A stretch of 64,000 nt of DNA, from the NCBI RefSeq assembly GCF_014237865.1, contig NZ_JACJUU010000005.1:62001-126000 (forward strand). The letters run 5' to 3'. Under the pieces are notes generated by a model, which saw nothing but the letters and a program-made list of their open reading frames with translations, was not told where the DNA came from and made no database searches. The DNA is from Pusillimonas minor (lineage in GTDB: Bacteria > Pseudomonadota > Gammaproteobacteria > Burkholderiales > Burkholderiaceae_B). This document shows, piece after piece, positions 9,610-20,038 of this stretch (position 1 is its first letter; each line of letters opens with the position of its first letter). The translations under genes and the position numbers were made by a program.

Positions 9610-11766
9610 CTACGATTTTGAACCGACCACACCAAAGCGCTCGGCAATGACTTGCAGGCTTTCAGCCACATCATCTTCAACCTGGATGGCAGCCTTGATG
9701 AATGACTCGATAAAGTCGAAAGCACGCTGCCGCCCGGCATTATCGACGCCCGCCAGTAGATCGGGCAAGGTGTCCAGCGCCTGCGGGGTATCGATGAGCA
9801 CCAGAAAGCCCTGCTTGCGCACCATGCGTTTAAAGTCGGGCAACGGCATGTCGGACAGCGCGTGCGCGCGGCGCAAGCGGCGCGCCATATTGAAACTGCG
9901 CTCGTCGAAACTGCCCACATGGCGGCTGATATAGACGATGGAACGCACGATGGCCTCGTTGACGCCCCCTTCGGACATTTGCCGGCACAAGGATTCGACC
10001 TGTTCGCGAACCATGCGACGATGCTCTGCCGAGGTGCCCGGATGCGGCCGGGGGTGCGCATCGCGCGCCACACCCTGACCAAACACGGCCTGCATCCAGG
10101 GCGAGCCATACACTTGCATGAAGGTCTGCTCTATGGCCTGATCGCGCACGTCGCGCCACGTATCCAGGGCGGACTCAATCGCCGCAGAGGCGGCTTCTTG
10201 CCACTGCCAGAACAGGTTATCGGCAGACACGGGCTTGCGCTCGGCGCGCACCCATTCGGCCTGACGCGCCACATCCCGGGCCCAAGGGTTTTCGTCGGAG
10301 GACATTTCGTAGGATACGCGCAGCGGGTGGCGCGCGGCCAGCGCACCAGCGCGCGCCGGCGTGGCCCAGGCCTTGACCCAGGGCTGCACAAAGCTGCGAT
10401 ACAAGCCCAGATTAAGACGCGACACGTTATCGACCGCCGCAAACTTCCAGTCATCTTCGGGGTTGTTGTCGACAATGCGCCGCACATCGTCGAGATGACG
10501 GCGCTGAAACGACAATACATAGTTGCCAAACGCCAGATCAGGGTTCAGTGTGTTGTCGTCTTTGTCATGAATGACCGCTTCATATATGCCCGACGGCAAG
10601 ATATCGATAAGATCGACATTGGCAGCGAATTCTTGATGCTCTTTGGCGGCCACTTTACCCGAAACAAAAATGCCCAAATGCCCGATGCTGTCGTGCACGG
10701 CATAAATAATAGTCTGGTTGTGCGCGTAAATTTCTTCGTCGGCCTGGTACAGGTCGGGGATCCAGCCCAAGGCTTGCGGCGGTGGGGTAATGTTGTCGCC
10801 GCGCGAGCAAAACACCACAATCGGCGAACGGATATTACGCAGATCGATGCGAACGCCTTCGTCGGTCACGATACCTGCGGTGGCCAGCCGGTTGCCCACA
10901 AACAGGTTGTCGACAATAAACTGGATTTCTTCCTCGGTCAGGTAAACATACCCGCCCCAGTACTTTTCAAAGCCCAGATAGCGTTTAACCTCGGTGTCGA
11001 TTTGAGCATACAAATGGTGCTGCTTGCTCCATAACGTGTTGGCCGGGTTCAGGTTTTCGAAGTTTTGCACCAGCCAGGCGCCGTCGAACTTGCCCGCGCC
11101 CAGGTCGCTGGTTAATGCGGCCAGCCACGTACCCCCCAACATGCCGCCGGTATAGCGCATGGGGTTTTGCCCGCGCCAGCCTGCCCAGTACGACACGGGT
11201 GCGCCAGCCACAATAATAGGGCCAAAAAGTTCGGGGTATAACGCCGCCGTCATGAGCACCTGCCAGCCCGCCTGGCAGTTGCCAATGACTACCGGCCTGC
11301 CTTCGGCCTGGGGCTGCAGCGCGATAACTTTGCGTAAAAAAGCCGCTTCGGCACGCACCACATCGAACACAGTTTGGCCTGGCACCGGGTCGGGCAGGAA
11401 ACCAATGAAGTAGCACGGATGCCCTGCCCGCATGGCCACGCCAATTTCACTTTCGGCCTTGAAACCACCAATGCCCGGGCCATGCCCGGCGCGCGGATCG
11501 ACCACCACGAACGGCCTTTTTTTAGGGTCGATGACCATGCCGGGCTCGGGCAAAATGCGGCACAAGCCGTAATTGACCGGGTCGGGCAAGTCGCGCCCGT
11601 CCATCACGAACTCGAAGGGCACACTAAGCACATGTGGTGTTTTTTCTTGCATGTGGGCGCGATACTGGTTGCCGCGCTGACGCATGACATCGGCGTACAA
11701 CACCGAACGCTGCCAGGCGTCGGTAAAGTAATCGGTGGCTTGCTGGAACAGATCGTTGGCTAGCAT
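9610..11766 (-). CDS. DUF3141 protein (PHA-synthase-like alpha/beta hydrolase)
   Basis: Large protein of 718 residues belonging to the DUF3141 family, related to class III-type poly(3-hydroxyalkanoate) synthases. It has an alpha/beta-hydrolase core with a cysteine nucleophile elbow GNCQAGW (C164), as in PhaC, followed by a possible catalytic aspartate region (VFCSRGDNITPP) and histidine (DSIGHLG). A roughly 330-residue C-terminal helical extension has no motif I recognise. No signal peptide is seen, so it should be cytoplasmic. Whether it polymerises, depolymerises or hydrolyses a thioester is unknown. It sits between an ABC exporter and a cytochrome c in one gene string. Confidence 0.82.
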   Translation of the reverse strand: MLANDLFQQATDYFTDAWQRSVLYADVMRQRGNQYRAHMQEKTPHVLSVPFEFVMDGRDLPDPVNYGLCRILPEPGMVIDPKKRPFVVVDPRAGHGPGIGGFKAESEIGVAMRAGHPCYFIGFLPDPVPGQTVFDVVRAEAAFLRKVIALQPQAEGRPVVIGNCQAGWQVLMTAALYPELFGPIIVAGAPVSYWAGWRGQNPMRYTGGMLGGTWLAALTSDLGAGKFDGAWLVQNFENLNPANTLWSKQHHLYAQIDTEVKRYLGFEKYWGGYVYLTEEEIQFIVDNLFVGNRLATAGIVTDEGVRIDLRNIRSPIVVFCSRGDNITPPPQALGWIPDLYQADEEIYAHNQTIIYAVHDSIGHLGIFVSGKVAAKEHQEFAANVDLIDILPSGIYEAVIHDKDDNTLNPDLAFGNYVLSFQRRHLDDVRRIVDNNPEDDWKFAAVDNVSRLNLGLYRSFVQPWVKAWATPARAGALAARHPLRVSYEMSSDENPWARDVARQAEWVRAERKPVSADNLFWQWQEAASAAIESALDTWRDVRDQAIEQTFMQVYGSPWMQAVFGQGVARDAHPRPHPGTSAEHRRMVREQVESLCRQMSEGGVNEAIVRSIVYISRHVGSFDERSFNMARRLRRAHALSDMPLPDFKRMVRKQGFLVLIDTPQALDTLPDLLAGVDNAGRQRAFDFIESFIKAAIQVEDDVAESLQVIAERFGVVGSKS

Positions 11767-11803
11767 ATGAACAGGTCTCCGGCCTTTTGGGCGAGTAAGG
11801 GTG

Positions 11804-12928
11804 TCATGCCATCTGGCTTAGGGTACGCCGGAATCGGCCCAGGGCAATGACAAAGAACAGTGTACCAATGGCGGCCAGGGCCAGAAACTGTGGCCAGACC
11901 ACATCGAGCCCTGCGCCACGAAACAAAATAGCCTGGCCCAACTGCACAAAATGGGTGGTGGGCGCCGCCAGCATGATGTCCTGCACCAACACGGGCATGC
12001 TTTCGCGGGGTGTCGTGCCGCCCGACAACATTTCAAGCGGCAACAACACCAGCACAAATAGCAAGCCGAACTGCGGCATGCTGCGGGCTAACGTCGCCAT
12101 GAAAATGCCCATAGACGTCATGGCAAACAAGTGCAGTGCCGAACCGGCCAGAAATAGCGCAACTGAACCGCCCACCGGCACCTGCAACGCCCCTTGCACC
12201 ACAAACACCAGCGACAGCGCCGACGCCACCAACACAACCAGGCCCATGGACCATATTTTGGACAGCATAATCTGCGCCGGTGTCACCGGCATGACAAGCA
12301 AATGCTCAATCGTGCCGTGTTCGCGCTCGCGTATTAGGGCCGCGCCGGTCAAAATAATCGACAGCATCGTAATAATGTTGATGATCTCGTTCAGGGCGCC
12401 AAACCAAGCCCGCTCCAGCGTGGGGTTGAACCGCATGCGCAAGGCCAGGTCAACAGGCAACGTCGATACCGTGCGATAACGCTGTACGAATGCGTTCACT
12501 TCGTCTGACACGATTTGCTGAATATAGCCGCTACCGGTAAAGGCCTGCGACATGCGGGTCGCATCAACGTTAAGCTGCACAACCGGCTGACGGCCGGCCA
12601 GCACATCGCGCTGAAAGTCGGGCGGAATATTCAGGACAAAGGTGTACCGGCCCGCATCCAGCCCGGGGTCAACTTCATTGATGTCGATCCGCTGGGGCGG
12701 CGCAAACTGCGGGGGGTAAAACGCGGCAAAAAGTCGCCCCGACAAGGGGGACTGGTCTTCATCGACAATGGCAACAGGCGCATTGTGCAAGGTGTCGGGC
12801 ATGGCCGTAGCCGCGGTATAAATAGAAAAAGTAAACGTGTAGACGATTAAAACCAGCATGACCGGGTCACGCCAAAGACTCCACAATTCTTTAACGCCCA
12901 GCCGGTAGATCGTCTTTATGCCGTTCAT
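11804..12928 (-). CDS. ABC-2 type permease (YhhJ-like)
   Basis: Inner-membrane permease of 374 residues from the ATG at 12928; a GTG at 12952 would add eight residues. One N-terminal helix (about 20-40), a periplasmic domain of about 150 residues, then five C-terminal helices, the ABC-2 membrane-domain layout. The sequence LIREREHGTIEHLLVMPVTP between the helices is the family's conserved coupling region. Its neighbours, an RbbA-like ATPase fusion and a HlyD adaptor, reproduce the E. coli yhiI-rbbA-yhhJ arrangement. Exported substrate unknown. Confidence 0.88.
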   Translation of the reverse strand: MNGIKTIYRLGVKELWSLWRDPVMLVLIVYTFTFSIYTAATAMPDTLHNAPVAIVDEDQSPLSGRLFAAFYPPQFAPPQRIDINEVDPGLDAGRYTFVLNIPPDFQRDVLAGRQPVVQLNVDATRMSQAFTGSGYIQQIVSDEVNAFVQRYRTVSTLPVDLALRMRFNPTLERAWFGALNEIINIITMLSIILTGAALIREREHGTIEHLLVMPVTPAQIMLSKIWSMGLVVLVASALSLVFVVQGALQVPVGGSVALFLAGSALHLFAMTSMGIFMATLARSMPQFGLLFVLVLLPLEMLSGGTTPRESMPVLVQDIMLAAPTTHFVQLGQAILFRGAGLDVVWPQFLALAAIGTLFFVIALGRFRRTLSQMA

Positions 12929-12976
12929 GCCCGGCGCCCCTTGTACACACACCCGCCCGAATAACAGTGCCTCATG

Positions 12977-15811
12977 TCAACGCTCCTGCTTGCGCAACAA
13001 GGCAATAGCCAGCAACAAAATAACGGGCACCGACAACGCCAATGGCCACAAGGCATACCAAACGTCGACAAACCCCAACCCCTTGCTGAAAACACCCCGG
13101 CTGATCAGCAGAAAATGGGTGGCCGGGTAGACCTGGCCAATCAGGGCGCCCGGCCCCTCGAGTGAAGACACCGGATTCAGCAACCCGGCAAACTGGATGG
13201 CGGGCAGTATGGTGCCAATCATGGTTAAAAACATGGCGGCTATTTGCGAGCGCGTAAAGCTCGAGGCAAACAGCCCGAACCCGGTCGCAAACGTCACATA
13301 CACCAGCGCCGCCAGGGCCAGCACCCAGAAGCTGCCGGTCACCGGCACACCAAACAGTGTCACAGCCAGCGCGACCATCAGTAGAAAATTAAACATCCCC
13401 AACACAATGTAGGGCAGTTGCTTTCCCAGCAAAAATTCGCTGCGTCGAACGGGCGTAACGTAAAAATTAATCATCGAACCCAGCTCTTTTTCACGCACCA
13501 CCGCCAGCGCCGTCAACATGGCCGGAATCATCAGCAGCAAAAGCGGGATAATGGCCGGCACCATGGCCGGCAAGCTTTTAACGTCGGGGTTATAGCGAAA
13601 GCGGGTCTCGATGGAAAACGGTGCCAGGGAGGCAGCACTTTGCCCCATTTGCTGACGCGCCTGCTCAACCAGCCAGCCTTGATGCAACCCCTGGACATAG
13701 CCGCGCACGGTTTCGGCCCGCTGAGGGTTGGCGCCATCTACCCACGCGCCAATATCCACTGTATCGCCGCGCTTCAGGTCTCGTGCAAAGCCGGTGGGGA
13801 TTTCGACCGCCAGGGCCAGCTCGCCGCTGCGCATTCGACGGTCGAGCTCGTCATAATCGGTAATGGGGGGCCGTTCGATAAAGTATCTCGAACCGGCCAT
13901 ATTCAGATGATAGTCGCGACTTAACGAGGTCTGGTCGCGGTCAAGCACCGCAAAGGTCAGGTCTTCGACATCCATACTGATGCCGTAACCCATGATCAGC
14001 ATCAGTATCAAAGTACCTGCCAGGGCCAGCAACCGCCGCACGGGGTCGCGCTGCAATTGCAATGACTCCAGGCGTGCATACGTGAGCAGGCGCGACATAC
14101 TGAAGCCCGGCGCCCCGGCCTGGTCTTGCGACTGCAGCGGCTGATTTGCCGCGGCGCTGCCCATAGCGGCATCGGCGGCCGGCACCGCTTCGGCCGAGGG
14201 CGCCGAAGCCTTTTCAAGCGAGGACTCACTGCGCTTTACGGGTGAAACAGGCGAATCCGGCACTGGACTTTTTGCCGCCGCCTCGGCCTGAACCGCCGCC
14301 TCAAGGTAATGAATAAAGGCCCCTTCCAGCGACGCCGTCCCGCTGCGCTCAACCAACACCGCCGGCGTGTCACTGACCAGCACCTTACCGGCATGCATGA
14401 ATGACATACGATCGCAGCGCACGGCCTCATTCATGAAGTGTGTAGAAATAAACAACGTGACGCCGTCGTCTCTGGCCAGGTCAATCATCAGCTGCCAGAA
14501 CATGTCGCGGGCGATGGGGTCGACGCCAGATGTGGGCTCGTCGAGAATCAACAATTCGGGGCCATGCACCACCGCCACGGCCAACGACAACCGCTGACGC
14601 ACCCCCAGCGGCAATGACGCCGGCAACGCATGCAGCACGTCATTAAGCCCGAATCGGTCGGCCATGACTTGCACGCGCCCGGCTATATCGGCCTCGGGCA
14701 CGCTGAACAAGCGCGCGTGCAGTACCAGGTTCTGGGCAACCGTCAGTTCGCTGTACAGCGAAAACGACTGCGACATATACCCCACCCGACGACGCGTGGC
14801 GACATCGTTTGAGTCGATTTCACGCCCAAACAACCAGGCCTGGCCTTCAGTGGCCGGCAGTAGCCCCGTCAGCATTTTCATGGTGGTCGACTTGCCGCAG
14901 CCGTTGGACCCCAGAAACCCGAAGATCTCACCGCGACGAATGGTAAAACTGACATGGTCAACAGCGACGAAGTCACCAAATTTCATGGTCAGGTCGCGGG
15001 CTTCGATGGCGACCTGGGTCGGCTGGCCCTGCGCGGCCGGCCGCAATACAACGGGGGCATAACCCCGGCGGCGATCTTCAGGCAACAACGCAACAAATGC
15101 TGCCTCAAGCGCGTCTGTCGATGTCATTCTTTTAATCTCGGCCGGCGCACCCGTGGCCAGAATGCGCCCGCCATCCATCGCTACCAGCCAGTCAAATCGC
15201 TCGGCCTCTTCCATATAGGCCGTGGCCACCACCACGCTCATGCCGGGGCGGTCGTTGCGAATCCGATCGATCAGATCCCAAAACTGGCGTCGCGCCAGCG
15301 GGTCTACGCCGGTGGTGGGTTCGTCAAGCACCAGCAGGTCGGGGTCGTGAATCAGGGCGCAGCATAACCCCAGCTTTTGTTTCATGCCGCCCGACAGCTT
15401 GCCCGCCGGACGCGTCAAGAAAGGAAACAGCCCGGTGTCGCGCGTCAGCGCATCGATGCGGCGGCGACGCTCGGCCGCATCGTGACCAAAAAGACGGCCA
15501 AAGAATTGAAGATTCTCTTCGACCGACAACGTGGGATACAGGTTTTTGCCCAGACCCTGCGGCATATAAGCAATGCGCGGGCAGACTTGATCGCGATGGG
15601 CAGCATTGGCCATATTGCCGCCCAATACCATCACGTCGCCGGTCTGGATAATGCGGGCGCCAGCCAAAAGCGCCAGCAAACTGGATTTTCCAACGCCATC
15701 CGGGCCGATCAGCCCCACCATCTTCCCGGCCGGAATGTCGAGCTGGATATTATCGAGCGCCACCACTTTGGCATAGCGCAAAGAAACGCCTTGCAGCCGG
15801 GCCAGCGTCAT
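12977..15811 (-). CDS. rbbA: RbbA-like ABC fusion: two ATPase domains plus ABC-2 permease
   Basis: Protein of 944 residues. The first ATPase domain has Walker [10 protein letters not shown] (about 36-44) and signature [15 protein letters not shown]; the second has Walker [10 protein letters not shown] (about 300) and a weaker signature, [15 protein letters not shown]. An Ala/Pro/Ser-rich linker (about 500-560) leads to an ABC-2 membrane domain with a periplasmic loop and C-terminal helices. Length and order match E. coli RbbA (911 residues), first described as a ribosome-associated ATPase but by architecture a transporter. It starts 10 bases after the adaptor gene. Two permeases (this and the next gene) plus one adaptor suggest a single export machine. 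Confidence 0.9.
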   Translation of the reverse strand: MTLARLQGVSLRYAKVVALDNIQLDIPAGKMVGLIGPDGVGKSSLLALLAGARIIQTGDVMVLGGNMANAAHRDQVCPRIAYMPQGLGKNLYPTLSVEENLQFFGRLFGHDAAERRRRIDALTRDTGLFPFLTRPAGKLSGGMKQKLGLCCALIHDPDLLVLDEPTTGVDPLARRQFWDLIDRIRNDRPGMSVVVATAYMEEAERFDWLVAMDGGRILATGAPAEIKRMTSTDALEAAFVALLPEDRRRGYAPVVLRPAAQGQPTQVAIEARDLTMKFGDFVAVDHVSFTIRRGEIFGFLGSNGCGKSTTMKMLTGLLPATEGQAWLFGREIDSNDVATRRRVGYMSQSFSLYSELTVAQNLVLHARLFSVPEADIAGRVQVMADRFGLNDVLHALPASLPLGVRQRLSLAVAVVHGPELLILDEPTSGVDPIARDMFWQLMIDLARDDGVTLFISTHFMNEAVRCDRMSFMHAGKVLVSDTPAVLVERSGTASLEGAFIHYLEAAVQAEAAAKSPVPDSPVSPVKRSESSLEKASAPSAEAVPAADAAMGSAAANQPLQSQDQAGAPGFSMSRLLTYARLESLQLQRDPVRRLLALAGTLILMLIMGYGISMDVEDLTFAVLDRDQTSLSRDYHLNMAGSRYFIERPPITDYDELDRRMRSGELALAVEIPTGFARDLKRGDTVDIGAWVDGANPQRAETVRGYVQGLHQGWLVEQARQQMGQSAASLAPFSIETRFRYNPDVKSLPAMVPAIIPLLLLMIPAMLTALAVVREKELGSMINFYVTPVRRSEFLLGKQLPYIVLGMFNFLLMVALAVTLFGVPVTGSFWVLALAALVYVTFATGFGLFASSFTRSQIAAMFLTMIGTILPAIQFAGLLNPVSSLEGPGALIGQVYPATHFLLISRGVFSKGLGFVDVWYALWPLALSVPVILLLAIALLRKQER

Positions 15812-15821
15812 GATGTCGGCC

Positions 15822-16898
15822 TTACTGAACGTTAACCGTCAGCGCCTCAGGCCAAGGCGTGTCGGCATCAATTTTGAGCCATGCAACGCCCGGCAAACCT
15901 GTTTTGACTTGCTCGAGATGGCGACGCAACAGCCCCGGATCGATCTGGGCCTTGACCCGGAACATCAGTTTTTGCCGCTCGCTGGCCGTTTCGACGGTTT
16001 TGGGGGTGAACTGCGCGACGCTGGATACATACGACACTTTGGCCGGAATGACATAGTCCGGCGCGGCGTCGAGCACCAGGCGAACGTCGGCGCCAAGCGC
16101 CACGCGGCCGGCAACGGTTTCGGGCAGAAAAAAGGTCATATAGACGTCGGCCAGGTCAACCAGGTTAAGCACCTTGCCCCCTGCCGCCAAAACTTCGCCG
16201 GGCTGGGCAATGCGGTACTGAACGCGGCCATCGCGAGGGGCCTTCAACACACTGTCGTCGATATCGGCCTGGATGCGTTTGATGGTGGCTTGCGCCGCCG
16301 CAACCGCCGAACCCGAACTGATGACCTGTGATTGCGCCGCATGTACAGCGGCTTGTGCTGCCGCGACCTGGGCGCGCGCGGCTTCGAGGACCGCCTGTGC
16401 GCCCACAACGGCGGCGCGATGTTCGTCGAGGGTTTGACGCGAAGTGGCGCCGCCTGCCACCAGTTTTTCGGTACGCGCCAGGCTTTGTCGGGCAAGGCCA
16501 AGCTCGCTCTCGCGTTGGGCCACCAGCGCCAATGCTGCCGTGCGGTCGCTTTCGCGCGCCGCCACTTGCGCCTGCGCCGTTTGCACATTATTGACGGCTT
16601 GGTCGTGCAAAGCCTGCGCTTCGGCACGCTGGGCCAGCAAGGTGTCAGTTTGCATATGGGCCAGCGCATCGCCCGCCTGCACAAAACTGCCTTCGTTCAC
16701 CAGAATATCAACCACGCGGCCGGGCTGCCGGGTGGCAACGTCGACCTCGGTGGCTTCGATGCGACCATTGCCACTGACGAAAGCCTCGCCATAACCTGCC
16801 GCCTGCAATGAGCGCCAGTAATATGCGCCTGCGACTGCCACGAGCAGAGCGGCCATCACCCACGCCCACAATTTGTTGAGCAAACCTCGAAGCGCCAT
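15822..16898 (-). CDS. HlyD-family membrane fusion protein (YhiI-like)
   Basis: Periplasmic adaptor of 358 residues. The start at 16898 is chosen because GGGGAA lies at good distance upstream and the next residues ([13 protein letters not shown]) lead straight into one membrane helix (about 12-30); the longer frame from 16949 would put charged residues before it. Lipoyl halves flank a long Ala/Gln-rich coiled coil (about 85-205). It is the first gene of the ABC-2 exporter operon. An FNR/ANR-like box lies about 76 bases upstream. Confidence 0.9.
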   Translation of the reverse strand: MALRGLLNKLWAWVMAALLVAVAGAYYWRSLQAAGYGEAFVSGNGRIEATEVDVATRQPGRVVDILVNEGSFVQAGDALAHMQTDTLLAQRAEAQALHDQAVNNVQTAQAQVAARESDRTAALALVAQRESELGLARQSLARTEKLVAGGATSRQTLDEHRAAVVGAQAVLEAARAQVAAAQAAVHAAQSQVISSGSAVAAAQATIKRIQADIDDSVLKAPRDGRVQYRIAQPGEVLAAGGKVLNLVDLADVYMTFFLPETVAGRVALGADVRLVLDAAPDYVIPAKVSYVSSVAQFTPKTVETASERQKLMFRVKAQIDPGLLRRHLEQVKTGLPGVAWLKIDADTPWPEALTVNVQ

Positions 16899-16973
16899 AT
16901 ACGTTTCCCCATGTGTTAGCGCGTAGTATGGCGCAAGGTGCGCAGACAAAACAATCGATCAAATCACCCCGAT

Positions 16974-16987
16974 GTGATGCACGTCAA
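16974..16987 (-). promoter_or_regulatory. Possible FNR/ANR-type operator
   Basis: The sequence GTGATGCACGTCAA resembles the Crp/FNR-family box TTGAT-N4-ATCAA: eight of ten defined positions fit, nine if the ANR variant half GTCAA is allowed. It lies upstream of the HlyD adaptor gene. A CATACT on the minus strand (16925-16930) lies about 53 bases away, which would suit activation from a position near -61. This is a pattern match, not proof. Confidence 0.35.
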
Positions 16988-17055
16988 ACAACACAACATT
17001 GGGTGCCTGCCGCAGCTATGCAAAGGTAGCAAATGTCTGCTGTCGAAGACCATAT

Positions 17056-17086
17056 AAAAACCCCCGGGGCGTGCCCGGGGGTTTTT
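17056..17086 (-). terminator. Strong rho-independent terminator after pagL
   Basis: A perfect inverted repeat pairs AAAAACCCCCGGG with CCCGGGGGTTTTT around the loop GCGTG. T-runs exist on both strands, so it can work both ways. It lies 33 bases beyond the stop of the leftward lipid A deacylase gene and insulates that gene from the exporter operon. Confidence 0.9.
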
Positions 17087-17118
17087 ATTGACTGGCTAAG
17101 CGCAGCATTTAAAACAGC

Positions 17119-17664
17119 TTAAAACTGATGGCTTAACAATACCTGGAAGACATCTAGGCCGGGATTGGGACGTTTAATGCCGGCGTTTGAAAAGTGCGAA
17201 TAACGCAGACCCAAACGGGTGTTGTCGCCCAAATAGGCGCCAAACCCGACGTGTTCGCCAAACTGGAACTTGGTTGACATGTCTTTATCGGCAAAACGGC
17301 TACGCGAGAATAGGTTGGCGCTTACGCCGGCTTCGATATAAAACGCGTTGTTGACGCTCCAACGCACAAACGGCGCGGCGCCCAACTGCCACATGCTTGA
17401 AGGCTCGCGTGAACCGCTGGCGCGCCATAACGAACCGCTGACTTCGGCCAACAGATCTAGACGACTATTATTGCCTTCGAACTGATAGGTATAAAACGAG
17501 GGAGATTCCCAAGCCACTTCGTACCGCTGGTAATGGTTGCCTGCGCCGGCGCGCACACTAATACCGTTACCCGACATTGGCTCGGCAACCGCCGGCAAAC
17601 ACAATACAGAAGTAGCAACCCCGGCCAGCAGGGCTTTGGCACCATGGCGCACGAATTTACGCAT
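17119..17664 (-). CDS. pagL: Lipid A 3-O-deacylase, PagL family
   Basis: Outer-membrane beta-barrel enzyme of 181 residues that would remove the 3-O acyl chain of lipid A. It has a signal peptide ending near LCLPAVAEP, alternating barrel strands and a C-terminal phenylalanine (SHQF). The PagL active-site block is present as HFSNAGIKRPNPGLD: histidine and serine are in place, while the position that is glutamate in the PagL I know (14 after the histidine) is aspartate here. Size matches the family. It stands alone between the exporter operon and a c-di-GMP protein and has its own terminator. Confidence 0.85.
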   Translation of the reverse strand: MRKFVRHGAKALLAGVATSVLCLPAVAEPMSGNGISVRAGAGNHYQRYEVAWESPSFYTYQFEGNNSRLDLLAEVSGSLWRASGSREPSSMWQLGAAPFVRWSVNNAFYIEAGVSANLFSRSRFADKDMSTKFQFGEHVGFGAYLGDNTRLGLRYSHFSNAGIKRPNPGLDVFQVLLSHQF

Positions 17665-17799
17665 GAGCTATCCTTGAAAGCATACACAAAACAGAAATCG
17701 GGCCGAAGCACGGCCGCAGACTGGAACGGCCGATCTTAGCATGCACAACAAGAAAAACGGGGTGTAAGCAGGGGTTACAGACCTGATCCCGGGCTTTCC

Positions 17800-19875
17800 C
17801 TAGGGATAGGTGTCGGGAAAATCTGACGGTTTCATGACCCGGTCGAGGAGCGCGTCGGGCGCCATGGGACGCCCGAGCAAATAGCCCTGCAGGTAATCGC
17901 ACCCCAACTGCGAGAGCACCTCGAATTGGGTTTGGGTTTCGACGCCTTCGGCCACCACTTCGAGGCCCAGCGTTTGAGCCAAAGCCGCAACCGCACCCAC
18001 AATGGCGCGATCTTCAGTTTCGGGCGCCAGGTCGCGCACAAACCCCCGATCAATTTTGAGCTCGTCAACGGGCAAACGCTTTAAGTACAGCAGGCTTGAA
18101 TAGCCCGTACCGAAATCGTCGATGGCAATACGTACGCCCAAGTCGCATAAACGCTGCAAAATCACGATACTGGATTCGGTATCGTGCATGGCCGTGGACT
18201 CGGTGATTTCGAGGGTGAGCGACTGCGGTTTAAGCCCGTAACGATTCAGTAAGGTACGAACCGTTGCCACCAGACCGCTATGACGAAACTGCATGGGTGA
18301 CAAATTGACCGCCACCGAGGCCTCGACCCAGCCGTCGTCTTGCCATTCGCGCACCTGACGGCAGGCGCGGTCGAGCACCCATTCGCCAATGGGCACAATA
18401 AGGCCAGTGCGCTCGGCTAACGGAATGAACCGGTCGGGCGCCACCTGGCCGTGTTCGTCGTGCCACCAGCGCAGCAAAGCCTCGGCCCCGGATATTTTTC
18501 CGGACGCCACATGCAACTTGGGTTGATACGCCAGACTGAGTTCGTTGTTTTCGAGGGCCTTGCGAAAATCTTGCAACAGGCTAAGCTGCTGCTGCACATT
18601 GGCATGCATGGACGCTTCGAAGAAACTGTAGGTATTACGCCCTGCGTTTTTGGCATGATGGCGCGCGGCATCGGCCTGCGCAAGCAGGTCGTGACGTTCG
18701 TTGCCATCGTCGGGGCACAAGGTAATACCTACGCTAGCCGACACATGGATTTCCTGGCCGGCCACATGAAACGGCTTTTTAATGAAAGACAGTACCTTGT
18801 GCGCCTGGGTGGCGGCATCGGCCGGCTCGACAATTTCCATCAGCAAAACGAACTCGTCGCCGGCCAGGCGTGCCAGGGTATCTTGCCCCCGAATATGCGA
18901 CTGCACCCGGCGCGCGACCTCGAGCAGCAGGCGATCGCCCACATGATGACCATAAGCGTCGTTCACCACCCGGAAGCCGTCGAGGTCCATCATGAGCAAG
19001 GCAAAGCGCCCGCCGTCGCGCCGCACATTAACCAGTGCACGGTCTATGCGGTCTTCGAGCAAGGTGCGGTTGGGCAAACCGGTAAGGCTGTCGTGAAGCG
19101 CCAGATATTTAAGTTCGCGCGTGGCCTGGCTAAGAGAGTGCGTTTGCGACTGCGCGCGCATGTCGAACAACGACACCAGCAATGCGCCCCCCAGCACAAT
19201 GACCGTGATGACGATTGTCATGCCGGCCAAACCTTGCGTATTAAAGCCCGACACCCCTGCGGCAGACTGGACATGGGCCGGAAACTGCGCCGCCGCCATA
19301 CCGACGTAATGCATACCGGCAATAGCCATGCCCATGATGGCAGCCGCACCAACGCGTTGCAGCCAGACTTTCCGGCCGTCGCCTCGCAATTTGAAGGCCG
19401 CCCACAGTGCGGCGACCGACGCCCCGTAGGCAATAAGCAACGACGCAACGAACCATCCTGGGTGATACTGAATAGCCGGGTGCATGTGCATGGCCGCCAT
19501 ACCCAGGTAGTGCATACCGGCAATACCTGCCCCCAAAAACAACCCGCCCACCAACAGACGCGGTAGTGGCAACGACGGGCGGCAGACGATCCAGAGCGCA
19601 AAACCCGACGCCACGATGGCCAACAGCAAAGACAGGGCGGTAAGCAAAGGGTCGTAGCCCACCGGGATAGGCAAACTGAACGCCAGCATGCCCACAAAAT
19701 GCATGGCCCAAATACCCAGCCCCATAGCCAGCGCACCACCCACCAGCCAGCCCCCCGCCTGGGCACCACGCGCAGAGGCGACCCGCGCCGCCATATCGAG
19801 CGCGGTATAAGCCGCCAATACGGCGACAAACAACGACCAGAGCACCAATGAAAAGTTATAACTACTTACGAGCAT
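17800..19875 (-). CDS. MHYT-GGDEF-EAL membrane c-di-GMP protein
   Basis: Protein of 691 residues from the ATG at 19875 (an in-frame ATG at 19905 would add ten). Seven hydrophobic helices form a MHYT sensor with three repeats of the type MH(F/Y)-x-GM (AMHFVGML, GMHYLGMA, GMHYVGMA), thought in this family to bind metal or sense a diatomic gas. A GGDEF domain follows with AGDEF in place of GGDEF and an upstream inhibitory site RGQD. The EAL domain looks intact (EALLRW, EITES, IDDFGTGYSS, AEGVE, QGYLLGRP). It could make, break or switch between both activities on c-di-GMP. Confidence 0.92.
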   Translation of the reverse strand: MLVSSYNFSLVLWSLFVAVLAAYTALDMAARVASARGAQAGGWLVGGALAMGLGIWAMHFVGMLAFSLPIPVGYDPLLTALSLLLAIVASGFALWIVCRPSLPLPRLLVGGLFLGAGIAGMHYLGMAAMHMHPAIQYHPGWFVASLLIAYGASVAALWAAFKLRGDGRKVWLQRVGAAAIMGMAIAGMHYVGMAAAQFPAHVQSAAGVSGFNTQGLAGMTIVITVIVLGGALLVSLFDMRAQSQTHSLSQATRELKYLALHDSLTGLPNRTLLEDRIDRALVNVRRDGGRFALLMMDLDGFRVVNDAYGHHVGDRLLLEVARRVQSHIRGQDTLARLAGDEFVLLMEIVEPADAATQAHKVLSFIKKPFHVAGQEIHVSASVGITLCPDDGNERHDLLAQADAARHHAKNAGRNTYSFFEASMHANVQQQLSLLQDFRKALENNELSLAYQPKLHVASGKISGAEALLRWWHDEHGQVAPDRFIPLAERTGLIVPIGEWVLDRACRQVREWQDDGWVEASVAVNLSPMQFRHSGLVATVRTLLNRYGLKPQSLTLEITESTAMHDTESSIVILQRLCDLGVRIAIDDFGTGYSSLLYLKRLPVDELKIDRGFVRDLAPETEDRAIVGAVAALAQTLGLEVVAEGVETQTQFEVLSQLGCDYLQGYLLGRPMAPDALLDRVMKPSDFPDTYP

Positions 19876-20038
19876 GGGACCTGCACTTGGGTAGATGCCC
19901 TGCATAAGCGCAGGAGCAAATAACTTGTTTACGGATTGGGCTGCAAAAACTTAAGACAAAACGCGTTGCCCGTTACAATATTTTGATAGATTCTGACAAG
20001 ATACGGGCCCGGGTCGCCCATACGTGCCCTTAAATGCA

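Noticed and set aside
9862-11034. Long + strand open frame (390 codons) opposite the DUF3141 gene
   Set aside because: It is antisense to a gene with clear family motifs and gives no recognisable protein; long antisense frames are common in GC-rich DNA.
18880-18900. GGDEF domain as clearly inactive because of AGDEF
   Set aside because: Alanine at the first position is tolerated in many active cyclases, and the nearby inhibitory site is intact.
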